Positions 43,481 to 51,351 of a stretch of DNA of 64,000 bases are shown here, piece after piece. The position numbers were made by a program, and so were the translations under genes. The stretch's first letter is position 1, and every line of letters begins with the position of its first letter. Below the pieces are notes generated by a model that saw nothing but the letters and a program-made list of their open reading frames with translations, made no database searches and was not told the DNA's origin. This DNA comes from Bacillota bacterium (GTDB lineage: Bacteria > Bacillota > Clostridia > Christensenellales > JAEXRW01): NCBI GenBank assembly GCA_023454175.1, contig JAEXRW010000031.1, positions 44,679 through 108,678 of the forward strand. Direction: 5' to 3'.

Positions 43481-43748
43481 TTTGTTGTGCCATTATATTC
43501 TTGCAGCGTCCCGTTTGTCAAGTGACAGCGTGTTTTCGGGGTATGATTGCGGCCTTGAGCAGGTTTATTTGGCGCATTTCCTTATAGTTAACCTGGTATC
43601 ATATTATCGTTTACAATAATGGAGACACCCGTAAAAATGGGTTTTACGGGTGTCCTGCGTGTATATGCGCAAACCAGGCGCAGCGTTTTCAACGGGCGGG
43701 TATTCAGGTTGGCGTTACCGCGAATCCCGCCCTGTGGGAGGCGTATTC
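43481..43748. other. Intergenic segment with a 13-bp hairpin
   Basis: No gene. GACACCCGTAAAA (43624-43636) pairs exactly with TTTTACGGGTGTC (43642-43654) around a five-base loop, with no T-run on either side, so it is not a standard terminator. A longer stem between GGGCGGG and CCCGCCC at about 43694-43733 lies directly after the corrinoid-binding protein's stop and may end its mRNA. Confidence 0.5.
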
Positions 43749-44651
43749 TTACTTGAATAGGTCGGGGTGCAGGATCTTTGCCAGGGTGTCCAGCCCGTTA
43801 ATGATGCGGGGACCCGGCCAGGCCAGTTCATTGTTGGTGACATATATCTTGCCATTTTTCACCGCGTCCAGCGACTTGTATCCTTCTTCCGCTTTGAGTT
43901 TGTCGGGCTCGCCGGCAAACTGATCCAGCAGGATGATCTCCGGGTTCTGTGATACCAGTTTCTCCAGGTTATAATCCATCCAGGGTGCGTTGGGGTCCAC
44001 ATGGTTGGTCACGCAGTCCCCGCCCGCAACAGCGATCATGGAGTTGATAAAGCTTCCCGGGCCGCTCGTCCAGTTCCCCGCCCCGGCGCCGAAGGACAGC
44101 ACAAAATAAACGGTAGGTGTTTTCTGTCCTGCCACTTTGCCTTTGATTTCGTCTTCCTTTGCCTTCAACTTGTCGATAAGAGCCTTTGCCTCTGCTGTTT
44201 TACCCGTTGCCGTACCTACCAGTTCAAAGGTCTTGGGGATGTCTTCATAATGGCGCGCTTCCACAGCCATCGTCGCGATGCCCAGTTCTTTGAGCTTTGA
44301 TATGGTGGAGGTCTGCAGCTTTTCTCCCGCCAGGACCAGATCGGGTTTCAGCGATATGATTTTTTCGATATCGGGTGCGCTGTAGTCGCCCACCTGGGTC
44401 TTGGATTTGGCTTCTTCAGGGTAGGTGGAGTATTTGTCCACGCCCACCAGCTTGTCTTGCGCGCCCAGTGCATAGATCAGTTCTGTCGTGCTCGGGGAAA
44501 GCGAAATGATCTTCTGTGCGCTGGCGGGGACGTCCACGGCGTTTCCTTGGATATCTGTCGTTTTCACAGTGGCAGCCGATGTACCTGTGCACCCCCCCAG
44601 GAGTGTCAAGGCCAGCAGGATTGCGATGAGTACGGTCAGGATTCTTTTCAT
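43749..44651 (-). CDS. Corrinoid/iron-chelate-binding lipoprotein (BtuF-like)
   Basis: The 300-residue solute-binding protein has a lipobox LLGGC (lipidated near Cys20), then the helical-backbone fold: VDVPASAQKIISLSPSTTELIYALGAQDKLVGVDKYSTYPEEA, PDIEKIISLKPDLVLAGEKLQ and NPEIILLDQF. It would capture vitamin B12 or a cobamide at the membrane surface for an ABC importer; the permease and ATPase genes are not adjacent. A cobalamin riboswitch directly upstream makes a corrinoid ligand far likelier than a siderophore. ATG 44651 has GGAAGAGG upstream. Confidence 0.92.
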   Translation of the reverse strand: MKRILTVLIAILLALTLLGGCTGTSAATVKTTDIQGNAVDVPASAQKIISLSPSTTELIYALGAQDKLVGVDKYSTYPEEAKSKTQVGDYSAPDIEKIISLKPDLVLAGEKLQTSTISKLKELGIATMAVEARHYEDIPKTFELVGTATGKTAEAKALIDKLKAKEDEIKGKVAGQKTPTVYFVLSFGAGAGNWTSGPGSFINSMIAVAGGDCVTNHVDPNAPWMDYNLEKLVSQNPEIILLDQFAGEPDKLKAEEGYKSLDAVKNGKIYVTNNELAWPGPRIINGLDTLAKILHPDLFK

Positions 44652-44694
44652 TGTACCTCTTCCTTTCATTGATTGGTTTGAACGAGGAGGGGTA

Positions 44695-44728
44695 GAAAAA
44701 ATTAAGCCCCTTTTCATCAAAGGGGCTT
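44695..44728 (-). terminator. Expression-platform terminator of the cobalamin riboswitch
   Basis: On the minus strand AAGCCCCTTT and AAAAGGGGCTT form a stem around GATG, with TTTTTT following. It lies about 55 bases downstream of the aptamer. Confidence 0.88.
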
Positions 44729-44779
44729 TGGCTTCTTTGTCTGCCAAATAAGTTTCTTCCCTCCGAAGAAAATCATGTT

Positions 44780-44950
44780 CCGCGTGTTATCGCGTTTCAC
44801 CTGGATGGCAGGTCTCCTGGCTTGGCTTCGTCGCGCTTTGCCGCCTTCCCGGAAGTTCCAGTGGCTTGTTTGGCATTGCGCTCCGCCTTACAGTAGCGGG
44901 GGCTGCAGCGGATTTGCACCGCTTTCCCTTTTGCCTCCCTTGGATATGGG
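44780..44950 (-). ncRNA. Cobalamin riboswitch
   Basis: The minus strand carries GGTGCAAATCCGCTGCAGCC and GCTACTGTAAGGCGG (within 44920-44884) and the B12 box AGCCAGGAGACCTGCC (44822-44807), the core of the AdoCbl-type aptamer. With the terminator downstream it should shut off the corrinoid-binding lipoprotein when cobalamin is plentiful. End points are approximate. Confidence 0.93.
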
Positions 44951-45019
44951 AGGACCATCAGGCTGTATGATATTCTGTTCACCATGGATGATAGCACAAG
45001 CGCATTTCCCGCGCAATAC

Positions 45020-45039
45020 CTAAAAGCGCCGCTTTTTAG
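45020..45039 (-). terminator. Terminator of the HlyD/MacB-type operon
   Basis: CTAAAAAGC and GCTTTTAG flank a GGC loop on the minus strand, about 75 bases past the permease stop. The T-run is part of the stem, so efficiency is uncertain. Confidence 0.55.
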
Positions 45040-45113
45040 ATACTTATGGCCTATCTTGCTGTTTTGGTCGGCGAGAAAACAATGGGTATATAGTGGTTGG
45101 AAGGTAGCCAGAC

Positions 45114-46292
45114 TCATTCGATCCGCAGCGCCTGCACCGGGTCCAGTCTCGCGGCCTTCATCGCCGGGAATATCCCGAAGAAAAGGCCGATGGTCAGCGA
45201 AAAGCCCGTGCACAGGATCAGCGTCCACGGTGAGACGACAGCCGGCACATGGATCATGTCGGCAAAGGCAAAGGTTGCCGTCACGCCCCCCGCCACCCCC
45301 AGCGCGCCGCCGATCAGCGAATACATCAGCGCCTCGGCGAGGAACTGGCGCAGGATCTGTGCGTTCGTGGCGCCCAGCGCCTTGCGCACGCCGATCTCCC
45401 GTGTGCGCTCCTTCACTGTCACCAGCATGATATTCATGATGCCGATGCCCCCCACCAGCAGGGAGATCGCTGCGATGCCGCTCACCACCAGCTTGAAGGT
45501 CTCGACGATGTTCTGGGCAAATTTGATCTCTTTGGACAGGTTGAACATCTTATAGGTGGATTTGCCATCGTGCTTTTTGTCCAGCAGCGTCAGCGCCTTG
45601 AACCCTACGGCGTCGGTATCCTCCATTTTGCCTGTGCTGATGGAGATCTCGTCGATGTTGCTCGTGGAAAAGGAGCGCTGGAATGCCGCCATGGGGATAT
45701 AGCACCGCCCCGCGCCTCCCCGTTCGTAGGCCACCGGGTTTGCGCCCGATTCCTCCCCCACCACCATGAACTGCTGGTTTTGCATCGTCACTTTCTTTTG
45801 GACCGGGCTGGCGTTTCCAAAGAGCGCTTCAGAAACGGTCTGGCTCAGCACGATCACGTTGCGGCTGTATGTGGAGTCTGCTTCCGAAAGGAACCTTCCC
45901 TGTTTCAGGGTGATGTTTTCCATCCTGGGAAATACGTCGGAGGTGCCGATGATGCTCGCAGTCAGCTTCTTTCCGTTGAAGGATATCTCGGTCTGCTTGT
46001 ACGCCATGGGGCAGATGGCCTTCGCTTCGGGTACGCCCCTGGTGACCGCTTTGTAGTCTTCCAGCGTCAGTACGGCCTTGTCGTTGACATCGTCCGAGGC
46101 GTAGATCCACAGCCGGTTCACGCCGAATCGCTGGAGTTCGTTGTCGATCCGCTGCCTGCCACCGTCCCCCACGGAGATGACGGATATCATGGCGGCGATG
46201 CCGATCATGATGCCCAGCATGGTAAGTATCGAACGCATCGCATTGGTCCGTATCTGGTGCAGCGCCATATAGGTGTAGTCAAATGTCTTCAT
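45114..46292 (-). CDS. MacB-type ABC transporter permease (FtsX domain)
   Basis: The 392-residue permease has an N-terminal helix (about residues 18-40), a large periplasmic-type MacB core domain (about 45-255) and three C-terminal helices (about 270-385). The FtsX motif is GGIGIMNIMLVTVKERTREIGVRKALGA. It opens MALHQIRTNAMRSILTMLGIMIGIAAMI, as in MacB/LolC-like proteins. Together with the ATPase (start overlapping by four bases) and the HlyD-type adaptor it would export peptides or lipids across the envelope by mechanotransmission. Confidence 0.92.
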   Translation of the reverse strand: MKTFDYTYMALHQIRTNAMRSILTMLGIMIGIAAMISVISVGDGGRQRIDNELQRFGVNRLWIYASDDVNDKAVLTLEDYKAVTRGVPEAKAICPMAYKQTEISFNGKKLTASIIGTSDVFPRMENITLKQGRFLSEADSTYSRNVIVLSQTVSEALFGNASPVQKKVTMQNQQFMVVGEESGANPVAYERGGAGRCYIPMAAFQRSFSTSNIDEISISTGKMEDTDAVGFKALTLLDKKHDGKSTYKMFNLSKEIKFAQNIVETFKLVVSGIAAISLLVGGIGIMNIMLVTVKERTREIGVRKALGATNAQILRQFLAEALMYSLIGGALGVAGGVTATFAFADMIHVPAVVSPWTLILCTGFSLTIGLFFGIFPAMKAARLDPVQALRIE

Positions 46293-46984
46293 TGCACCCT
46301 TCCTCCCGTTGCGATCTGGACGTCTGCGTCAAAGATCCCGTCCCGCAGCGAGAGCAGCCTCCCGGCATACCCTGCGATTTCCTTTTCATGCGTGATCAGT
46401 ACGATGGTCGTCCCGTTCCGGTTCAGTTCCGAAAGCAGCTCCATAATCTCCCTGCCCGTACGCGTATCCAGGTTTCCCGTCGGTTCGTCCGCCAGCAGCA
46501 GGGGCGGCCGGTTGATCAGCGCCCGGCCGATCGCCACGCGCTGCCTCTGCCCGCCCGAGAGTTCGTTTGGCAGGTGGGCTCCCCTGTCCGAGAGGCCCAT
46601 GCGCTCCAGCATATCCTTCACCATTCTCTTCCGCTGGATGACCGGTACGCCTGCATAGAGCAGCGGCACCTCCATGTTCTCCGATGCGGTGAGCTTTGGC
46701 AGCAGGAAAAAGGATTGGAAGATGAATCCGATGGTGCGGTTGCGGATGTATGCCGTCTGCACCATGTTCATCCCGGCCACGTTGATGCCGTTGAGCAGGT
46801 ATTCGCCCCTGGAGGGCATGTCCAGGCATCCCAGGATGTTCATCAGAGTGGATTTGCCCGAACCCGAAGGACCCATGATCGCGATGAACTGGCCCTTCTC
46901 CACATCCAGGCTGATCCCGCGCAGCGCATGCACACAGTTGGTCCCTTTGCCGTATATCTTGAAGATATCCTTCGCCTTAATCAA
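46289..46984 (-). CDS. MacB-type ABC ATPase
   Basis: The 231-residue LolD/MacB-like ATPase has Walker A MGPSGSGKSTLMNILGC, signature ELSGGQRQRVAIGRAL and Walker B LLLADEPTGNLD. The TTG start at 46984 overlaps the HlyD gene's end, with GAGGGCGA as the ribosome site. It ends by overlapping the permease start by four bases. The three genes form one translationally coupled operon. Confidence 0.93.
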   Translation of the reverse strand: MIKAKDIFKIYGKGTNCVHALRGISLDVEKGQFIAIMGPSGSGKSTLMNILGCLDMPSRGEYLLNGINVAGMNMVQTAYIRNRTIGFIFQSFFLLPKLTASENMEVPLLYAGVPVIQRKRMVKDMLERMGLSDRGAHLPNELSGGQRQRVAIGRALINRPPLLLADEPTGNLDTRTGREIMELLSELNRNGTTIVLITHEKEIAGYAGRLLSLRDGIFDADVQIATGGRVQ

Positions 46985-48149
46985 TCGCCCTCACCCTGTC
47001 GCCGTCCATCAATGTTTTTTCCGGGCTCATGACCACGAGTTCTCCCGCGTTCACGCCGTTTACCTCCGTATAAAAACTGTCCGACATGCCCACCCTGACG
47101 CTCGTTTTGACCGCCTTGCCGTCCCGCACGACATACACGTAGGCCCCGGCGTCCTCGTAAACGATGCTCTCGATGGGCACGGCCGGCACGGAAGGCGACT
47201 GCCCCAGTATGATGCTCACGCCCACGCTCATTCCCGGCAGCGCCCAGAATCCCCCCTGTGGTTCTATCACCACTTCCCCCACCGTTTCGCTTCCGTACAT
47301 ACCCTGGATACGTGTCGCCATGGCGGGTATGCTTTTTATCTGTGCGTGCCACAGCACGTTGGTGGCTTCGTTCAGGATCATCGCCGGCTGCCCCACAGCC
47401 AGGCTTTGCAGGTCCCTTTCATTCACCGCGGCCTTCACCTGCAGCTGGTCCGTGTTCCCTACGATCATGGCAGGCACACCGGGTAGCAGCGCCCCGCCTT
47501 GCTGGATGTTGCACTGGAGCACGGTGCCGTCTACGCTGCTGGTAAACCTGCATCTGTCCATCTGCGCCTGGAGTTGGGCCACATTTTGTGTGGCCTCCCC
47601 GATCAGTCTGGCCTGTTCCGCCAGCGCCGTCGTGCTCTGGCTGTCCAGTCCCTGCACCTGGGAGAATACCTCTTTCATATTGGATATATCCACATCCGAT
47701 ATCGCGCCGTTGAAGCTTTCCAGGTCATACCCGGTCGTCTGCGCCAGGGCCAGCGCGATCTTGGCGCGCTGCAGTGCGTCCAGTTCGTTCCCCTGCGTAT
47801 TGAAGACGGGCTGGACGTTCTTTTGCAGCGCGGCCAGGGAGGATTTGGCGTCGGCCAGCATCTTTTCCACTTCCGAAGCATCCAGGGTGAAAAGGACGTC
47901 GCCGGCCGAGACCTTGTCTCCTGCTTTTACCTTCAGTTCCTTCACCATGCCGCCTGTTTCGGATATGGCCGTAAAGACCATGATGGGCTCCACTTCGCCC
48001 GTCACGTCGATGCTTTTCGTGATGTCTTTGGTCTCCACCCTTTCCACGGATACGTCTTTCTCCGAGTTGCGCGTCAAAAAAAAGGCCAGTACGCCCCCCA
48101 AAACGATGGCGGTGCACAGGATGCCCGCCACTACTTTCTTTTTCATCAT
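46977..48149 (-). CDS. HlyD/MacA-family membrane adaptor
   Basis: The 390-residue protein has one N-terminal membrane helix (about residues 5-24), a biotinyl-lipoyl-like beta hairpin (EVEPIMVFTAISETGGMVKELKVKAGDKVSAGDVLFTLD), an alpha-helical hairpin (about 95-195) and a beta-barrel domain. In Gram-positives such adaptors link ABC exporters such as MacB to extracytoplasmic substrates. ATG 48149 has AAGGGGG six bases upstream. First gene of the operon; an inverted repeat lies 46-77 bases upstream. Confidence 0.9.
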   Translation of the reverse strand: MMKKKVVAGILCTAIVLGGVLAFFLTRNSEKDVSVERVETKDITKSIDVTGEVEPIMVFTAISETGGMVKELKVKAGDKVSAGDVLFTLDASEVEKMLADAKSSLAALQKNVQPVFNTQGNELDALQRAKIALALAQTTGYDLESFNGAISDVDISNMKEVFSQVQGLDSQSTTALAEQARLIGEATQNVAQLQAQMDRCRFTSSVDGTVLQCNIQQGGALLPGVPAMIVGNTDQLQVKAAVNERDLQSLAVGQPAMILNEATNVLWHAQIKSIPAMATRIQGMYGSETVGEVVIEPQGGFWALPGMSVGVSIILGQSPSVPAVPIESIVYEDAGAYVYVVRDGKAVKTSVRVGMSDSFYTEVNGVNAGELVVMSPEKTLMDGDRVRAID

Positions 48150-48194
48150 GCTCATCCCCCTTGACCGGCATGCACGCATGCCGCGTGCGCACTT

Positions 48195-48226
48195 TTACCC
48201 GGTTATTTTGCTTATCCGCCGGGTAA
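48195..48226. promoter_or_regulatory. Inverted repeat upstream of the HlyD-type operon
   Basis: TTACCCGG (48195-48202) and CCGGGTAA (48219-48226) are exact complements 16 bases apart, close to the operon's start. Probably an operator; no -10/-35 pair is strong enough to place it. Confidence 0.5.
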
Positions 48227-48615
48227 GTTATTCCCGTTTGGGGGAAGATTTGTTGTAAATCATTCTGTTATGCTTTAGAGATGTTCGGCTGCCTTGTATT
48301 GGGATTATGCATGGTAAATTTCGTTTTTATATATGGTAGGATTGCCCTGCCCAGACTCAAATAAGCTCCCCGCACGCGCAGGGCTCCTGGCCGGGGTTTT
48401 TGCATCCATAACAATTCCCCAGTGTATTTATTTTGCAAAAATTCGTAGGGCCGGCCCTGTGTGGCCGGCCGCATGACCCGTGGCCTTCGATTTTCATCCA
48501 GCTACATCTTTGCCAGCTGCGTTAACGCCTTTTCAGGACTGGTGCGGGGATGGGCTTGCTGCATTCGGAACCCACTGCCCCGTTTCACTGGAGTTTCTAT
48601 CCGGGGGCTTTCCGC
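48227..48615. other. Intergenic segment with a family-2 repeat
   Basis: A palindromic unit CGTAGGGCCGGCCCTGTGTGG lies at 48442-48472. CCCCG (near 48369) and CGGGG (near 48394), followed by TTTTTGC, make a plus-strand terminator-like stem with no obvious plus-strand gene. No coding region is supported. Confidence 0.5.
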
Positions 48616-48644
48616 AAAAAGCCCCTCCGGTATGTCGGAAGGGC
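48616..48644 (-). terminator. Intrinsic terminator of the flavodoxin gene
   Basis: On the minus strand GCCCTTCC pairs with GGAGGGGC (one wobble) and is followed by TTTTTGC, ten bases past the stop. Confidence 0.82.
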
Positions 48645-48654
48645 GCTTGCACTC

Positions 48655-49149
48655 TTATCCTATTTTGCTCTCCACTTGTTTTTGCACGTCCGCGGTGTCC
48701 GGTTCCTTGCCGGGGAGCCCGCCGTGCAGTTCGTAAATGCCCATGACCTCCCCGCCGCTTGCCTTCACACATGACGAGAGGTGTTCCAGTGCTTTGGGGC
48801 ACGACCCAGGTGCGGGATCGCCTTTGAGGATGAAGGCATACACCTTCTTTCCTTTCAAGTCCGCTGTATGCAGGAATGCGTTCACTGCAGGCGCCGGCAG
48901 CGCCGCCCAGATGGGCGTCCCGATATACAGCGTATCGTAATCCCTGATTTGGGAGGTGTAATCCTCCTTAAGCTTTGTCTTGACCTTCATCGCCGCCTGA
49001 AATCCGGATTTCATGAACCCCCATGCGCCCTTCCGTTTGCCTCTTTTTTCAACGAGTTCAATGATGTCCGCGCCTTTTTGGGCTGCGATGGCCTGTGCAG
49101 CCGCCCGCGTGGACCCGTCCAGTGAATAATAAACCACCGCTGTTTTCAT
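48655..49149 (-). CDS. Flavodoxin-like protein
   Basis: The 164-residue protein has the flavodoxin fold: KTAVVYYSLDGSTRAAAQAIA (FMN phosphate loop with T/S-rich turn), DYDTLYIGTPIWAALPAPAVNAFL (second FMN loop) and KKVYAFILKGDPAPGS. The basic KRGKRKGAWGFMKSG insert after residue 35 is common in flavodoxin-like proteins of this group. It would carry FMN for electron transfer. The ATG at 49149 has GGGAG five bases upstream. Confidence 0.88.
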   Translation of the reverse strand: MKTAVVYYSLDGSTRAAAQAIAAQKGADIIELVEKRGKRKGAWGFMKSGFQAAMKVKTKLKEDYTSQIRDYDTLYIGTPIWAALPAPAVNAFLHTADLKGKKVYAFILKGDPAPGSCPKALEHLSSCVKASGGEVMGIYELHGGLPGKEPDTADVQKQVESKIG

Positions 49150-49298
49150 TTTTTCTCCCATCCCTTATCGTTTATATCCTGATTATACGCTTGTAAGGGG
49201 TGTCCTGTCCAACCCGAAATGACGATATATGGTATGTGCCGCCCCGGAACATGCATGGATGCCTTGTTTGTATGCATGGGGTGTGCGATAATTTTCCT

Positions 49299-49312
49299 TG
49301 AAAAATCTTTCA
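49299..49312 (+). promoter_or_regulatory. Candidate ARG box (ArgR site)
   Basis: TGAAAAATCTTTCA has the TGAA/TTCA ends of the ArgR half-site palindrome and lies just upstream of the arg operon's -35. A second AT-rich stretch overlaps the -10 (about 49341-49360). Confidence 0.5.
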
Positions 49313-49320
49313 GTCATGTA

Positions 49321-49349
49321 TTGCATTATTATGCGCATATATGTATAAT
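49321..49349 (+). promoter_or_regulatory. Promoter of the arg operon
   Basis: TTGCAT (49321-49326) and TATAAT (49344-49349) are 17 bases apart, 47 bases before the argC start. Confidence 0.75.
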
Positions 49350-49396
49350 TATAAATATTCTTTTACGCGAAGTGTTTCGACAGGGAGTTGATGGTT

Positions 49397-50437
49397 TTGA
49401 TCAAGACAGGTTTGCTGGGCGCTACGGGGTATGCGGGCATGGAGCTTGTCCGCCTGCTTTCCGCCCACCCGGATGTGGAGATAAGGCACCTGGCGTCCCA
49501 TTCCATGGAAGGCGCCGCTTTTTCCTCCGTCTATCCCAGTTTCCCGCCTTCTTTTGGGCAGGTGCTGGAAAAAGTCGATTTGGAGAAGGTCGCCGGGGAT
49601 TGCGACGTGGTGTTTACCTCCCTTCCCCACAGCGCCAGCATGGATACGGTGAAAAGCCTGTATGGGATGGGTGCGCGAGTCATCGACCTCAGCGGGGACT
49701 ACCGCTATGATGATGCCGCCGTGTATGAAAAGTGGTACGGCGCAGCGCATAAATATCCGGAATTGCTGAAGGAATCGGTCTACGGGCTCACGGAATTGCA
49801 CCGGGCCCGGATCAAAACCGCACGCATCGTGGGCAATCCCGGCTGCTACACCACCTGCGCCATCCTCGCCCTCGCCCCGCTCATGGGCAAGCCGTTCATT
49901 GACCCGCATTCCATCATCGTGGACGCCAAATCCGGGACCACGGGCGCCGGGCGTACGCCTTCCGAGGCGCTGCACTTCAGCGAGGTGGATGAAAACGTCA
50001 AAGCGTACAATGTCGGCGTCCACCGCCATACGTCCGAGATCGAGCAGGAGCTGTCGCTTTTGCAGGGCCATGAGGTCGTGCTTTCCTTCACGCCCCACCT
50101 CCTGCCCAGCAAGCGCGGGATCCTCTCCACGATATACTGCTCGCTGGAGCATGCGGTAACGCATGAAGAAGTGGAAACAGTGTATAAGGAGTTTTTCGCG
50201 GACGAACCCTTTGTCGTGCTTCACCCCAAAGGCAGCCTGCCACAGGTGAAGTATGTGAACGGGTCCAACTGCATACATATCGGTTTCGTCGTGGACCCAA
50301 GGACCATGCGTCTGGTCATCGTCTCCGCGCTGGATAACCTCATCAAGGGCGCGGCGGGCCAGGCCGTCCAGAATATGAATCTCATGTTTGATATACCCGA
50401 ATCGTCCGGTTTGAGCATGACCGGATGGTATCTGTAA
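49397..50437 (+). CDS. argC: N-acetyl-gamma-glutamyl-phosphate reductase
   Basis: The 346-residue enzyme has the NADP-binding IKTGLLGATGYAGMELVRLL, active-site Cys in VGNPGCYTTCAILAL, and HRHTSEIEQEL. It reduces N-acetylglutamyl phosphate in arginine biosynthesis. The TTG at 49397 is chosen because GGGAG lies nine bases upstream and the product then begins MIKTGLLGATGYAG like its homologues; an ATG at 49391 is also possible. First gene of argC-argB-argD-argF-GNAT, preceded by a promoter and a candidate ARG box. Confidence 0.95.
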   Translation: MIKTGLLGATGYAGMELVRLLSAHPDVEIRHLASHSMEGAAFSSVYPSFPPSFGQVLEKVDLEKVAGDCDVVFTSLPHSASMDTVKSLYGMGARVIDLSGDYRYDDAAVYEKWYGAAHKYPELLKESVYGLTELHRARIKTARIVGNPGCYTTCAILALAPLMGKPFIDPHSIIVDAKSGTTGAGRTPSEALHFSEVDENVKAYNVGVHRHTSEIEQELSLLQGHEVVLSFTPHLLPSKRGILSTIYCSLEHAVTHEEVETVYKEFFADEPFVVLHPKGSLPQVKYVNGSNCIHIGFVVDPRTMRLVIVSALDNLIKGAAGQAVQNMNLMFDIPESSGLSMTGWYL

Positions 50438-50451
50438 GGAGGAGATCCGCT

Positions 50452-51339
50452 TTGGACCAGACCAATGCTTTTGACAAGGCCGTACTCATCGAAAAGGCCA
50501 ATATCCTCATCGAGGCGCTGCCCTACATCCAGACGCTCAGCGGCAAGCATGTTGTCATCAAATACGGCGGCAACGCCATGCTCAGCGAGGAGCTCACCCA
50601 CTCGATACTGCAGGACGTCACGCTTCTGAAATACGTGGGCGTGCACCCCATCCTGGTGCACGGCGGCGGCCCCGAGATCAATAACCTTTTGAAAAAGCTG
50701 GAGATACAGCCGCAGTTCTATAAAGGCCTGAGGGTGACGGATGAGCAGACCATGGACGTCGTCCAGATGGTGCTCTCCGGCAAGATCAATAAAGACATCG
50801 TGGCGAAGCTGAACTGCATGGGTGCCAAGGCCATCGGCCTCAGCGGCAAAGACGCCAGCCTCATCAAGGCCGTGAAGGCCCAGCCCATCGATGGGGTGGA
50901 CCTCGGCTATGTCGGTTCGGTCATCAGCATCAATACCAAGCTGCTCAGGCTGCTGGCGGAGGACGAGTACATCCCCGTCGTGGCGCCCATCGGCGTGGGC
51001 CCCGATGGTGAGAGCTACAATATCAATGCCGATACCGTCGCGGGCGATATCGCCGCGGCGCTGAACGCGGAAAAACTCATGTTCCTCACGGATATCGACG
51101 GCATCTGCCGGGTGCCCGATGATCCCGCCTCTTTGATATTCTCCATCACGGTGGACGAGATCGAGGAGCTCATCCGCAGCGGTGTCATCTCCGGCGGCAT
51201 GCTTCCCAAGGTGGAGGCCTGCACCAACGCGCTCCACCGCGGCGTGAAGCGCACCCATATCCTGAATGGCACCCTGCCCCATCCGGTCCTGCTCGAGATA
51301 TTCACGGATACCGGCATCGGCACCATGGTCACAAGGTAG
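50452..51339 (+). CDS. argB: Acetylglutamate kinase
   Basis: The 295-residue kinase has HVVIKYGGNAM, ILVHGGGPEINNLL, GKDASLIKA and the C-terminal GGMLPKVEACTNALHRGVKRTHILNG. It phosphorylates N-acetylglutamate. The TTG at 50452 has AAGGAGG about eight bases upstream; the ATG at 50425 lies inside argC and before that site, so it is rejected. It follows argC by 14 bp with no argJ between, which is unusual for Clostridia. Confidence 0.95.
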   Translation: MDQTNAFDKAVLIEKANILIEALPYIQTLSGKHVVIKYGGNAMLSEELTHSILQDVTLLKYVGVHPILVHGGGPEINNLLKKLEIQPQFYKGLRVTDEQTMDVVQMVLSGKINKDIVAKLNCMGAKAIGLSGKDASLIKAVKAQPIDGVDLGYVGSVISINTKLLRLLAEDEYIPVVAPIGVGPDGESYNINADTVAGDIAAALNAEKLMFLTDIDGICRVPDDPASLIFSITVDEIEELIRSGVISGGMLPKVEACTNALHRGVKRTHILNGTLPHPVLLEIFTDTGIGTMVTR

Positions 51340-51351
51340 GTGGAGGGCGTT

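Noticed and set aside
43620..43660. The 13-bp hairpin as terminator of the corrinoid-binding protein gene
   Set aside because: It lies about 95 bases past the stop and is not followed by a T-run on either strand.
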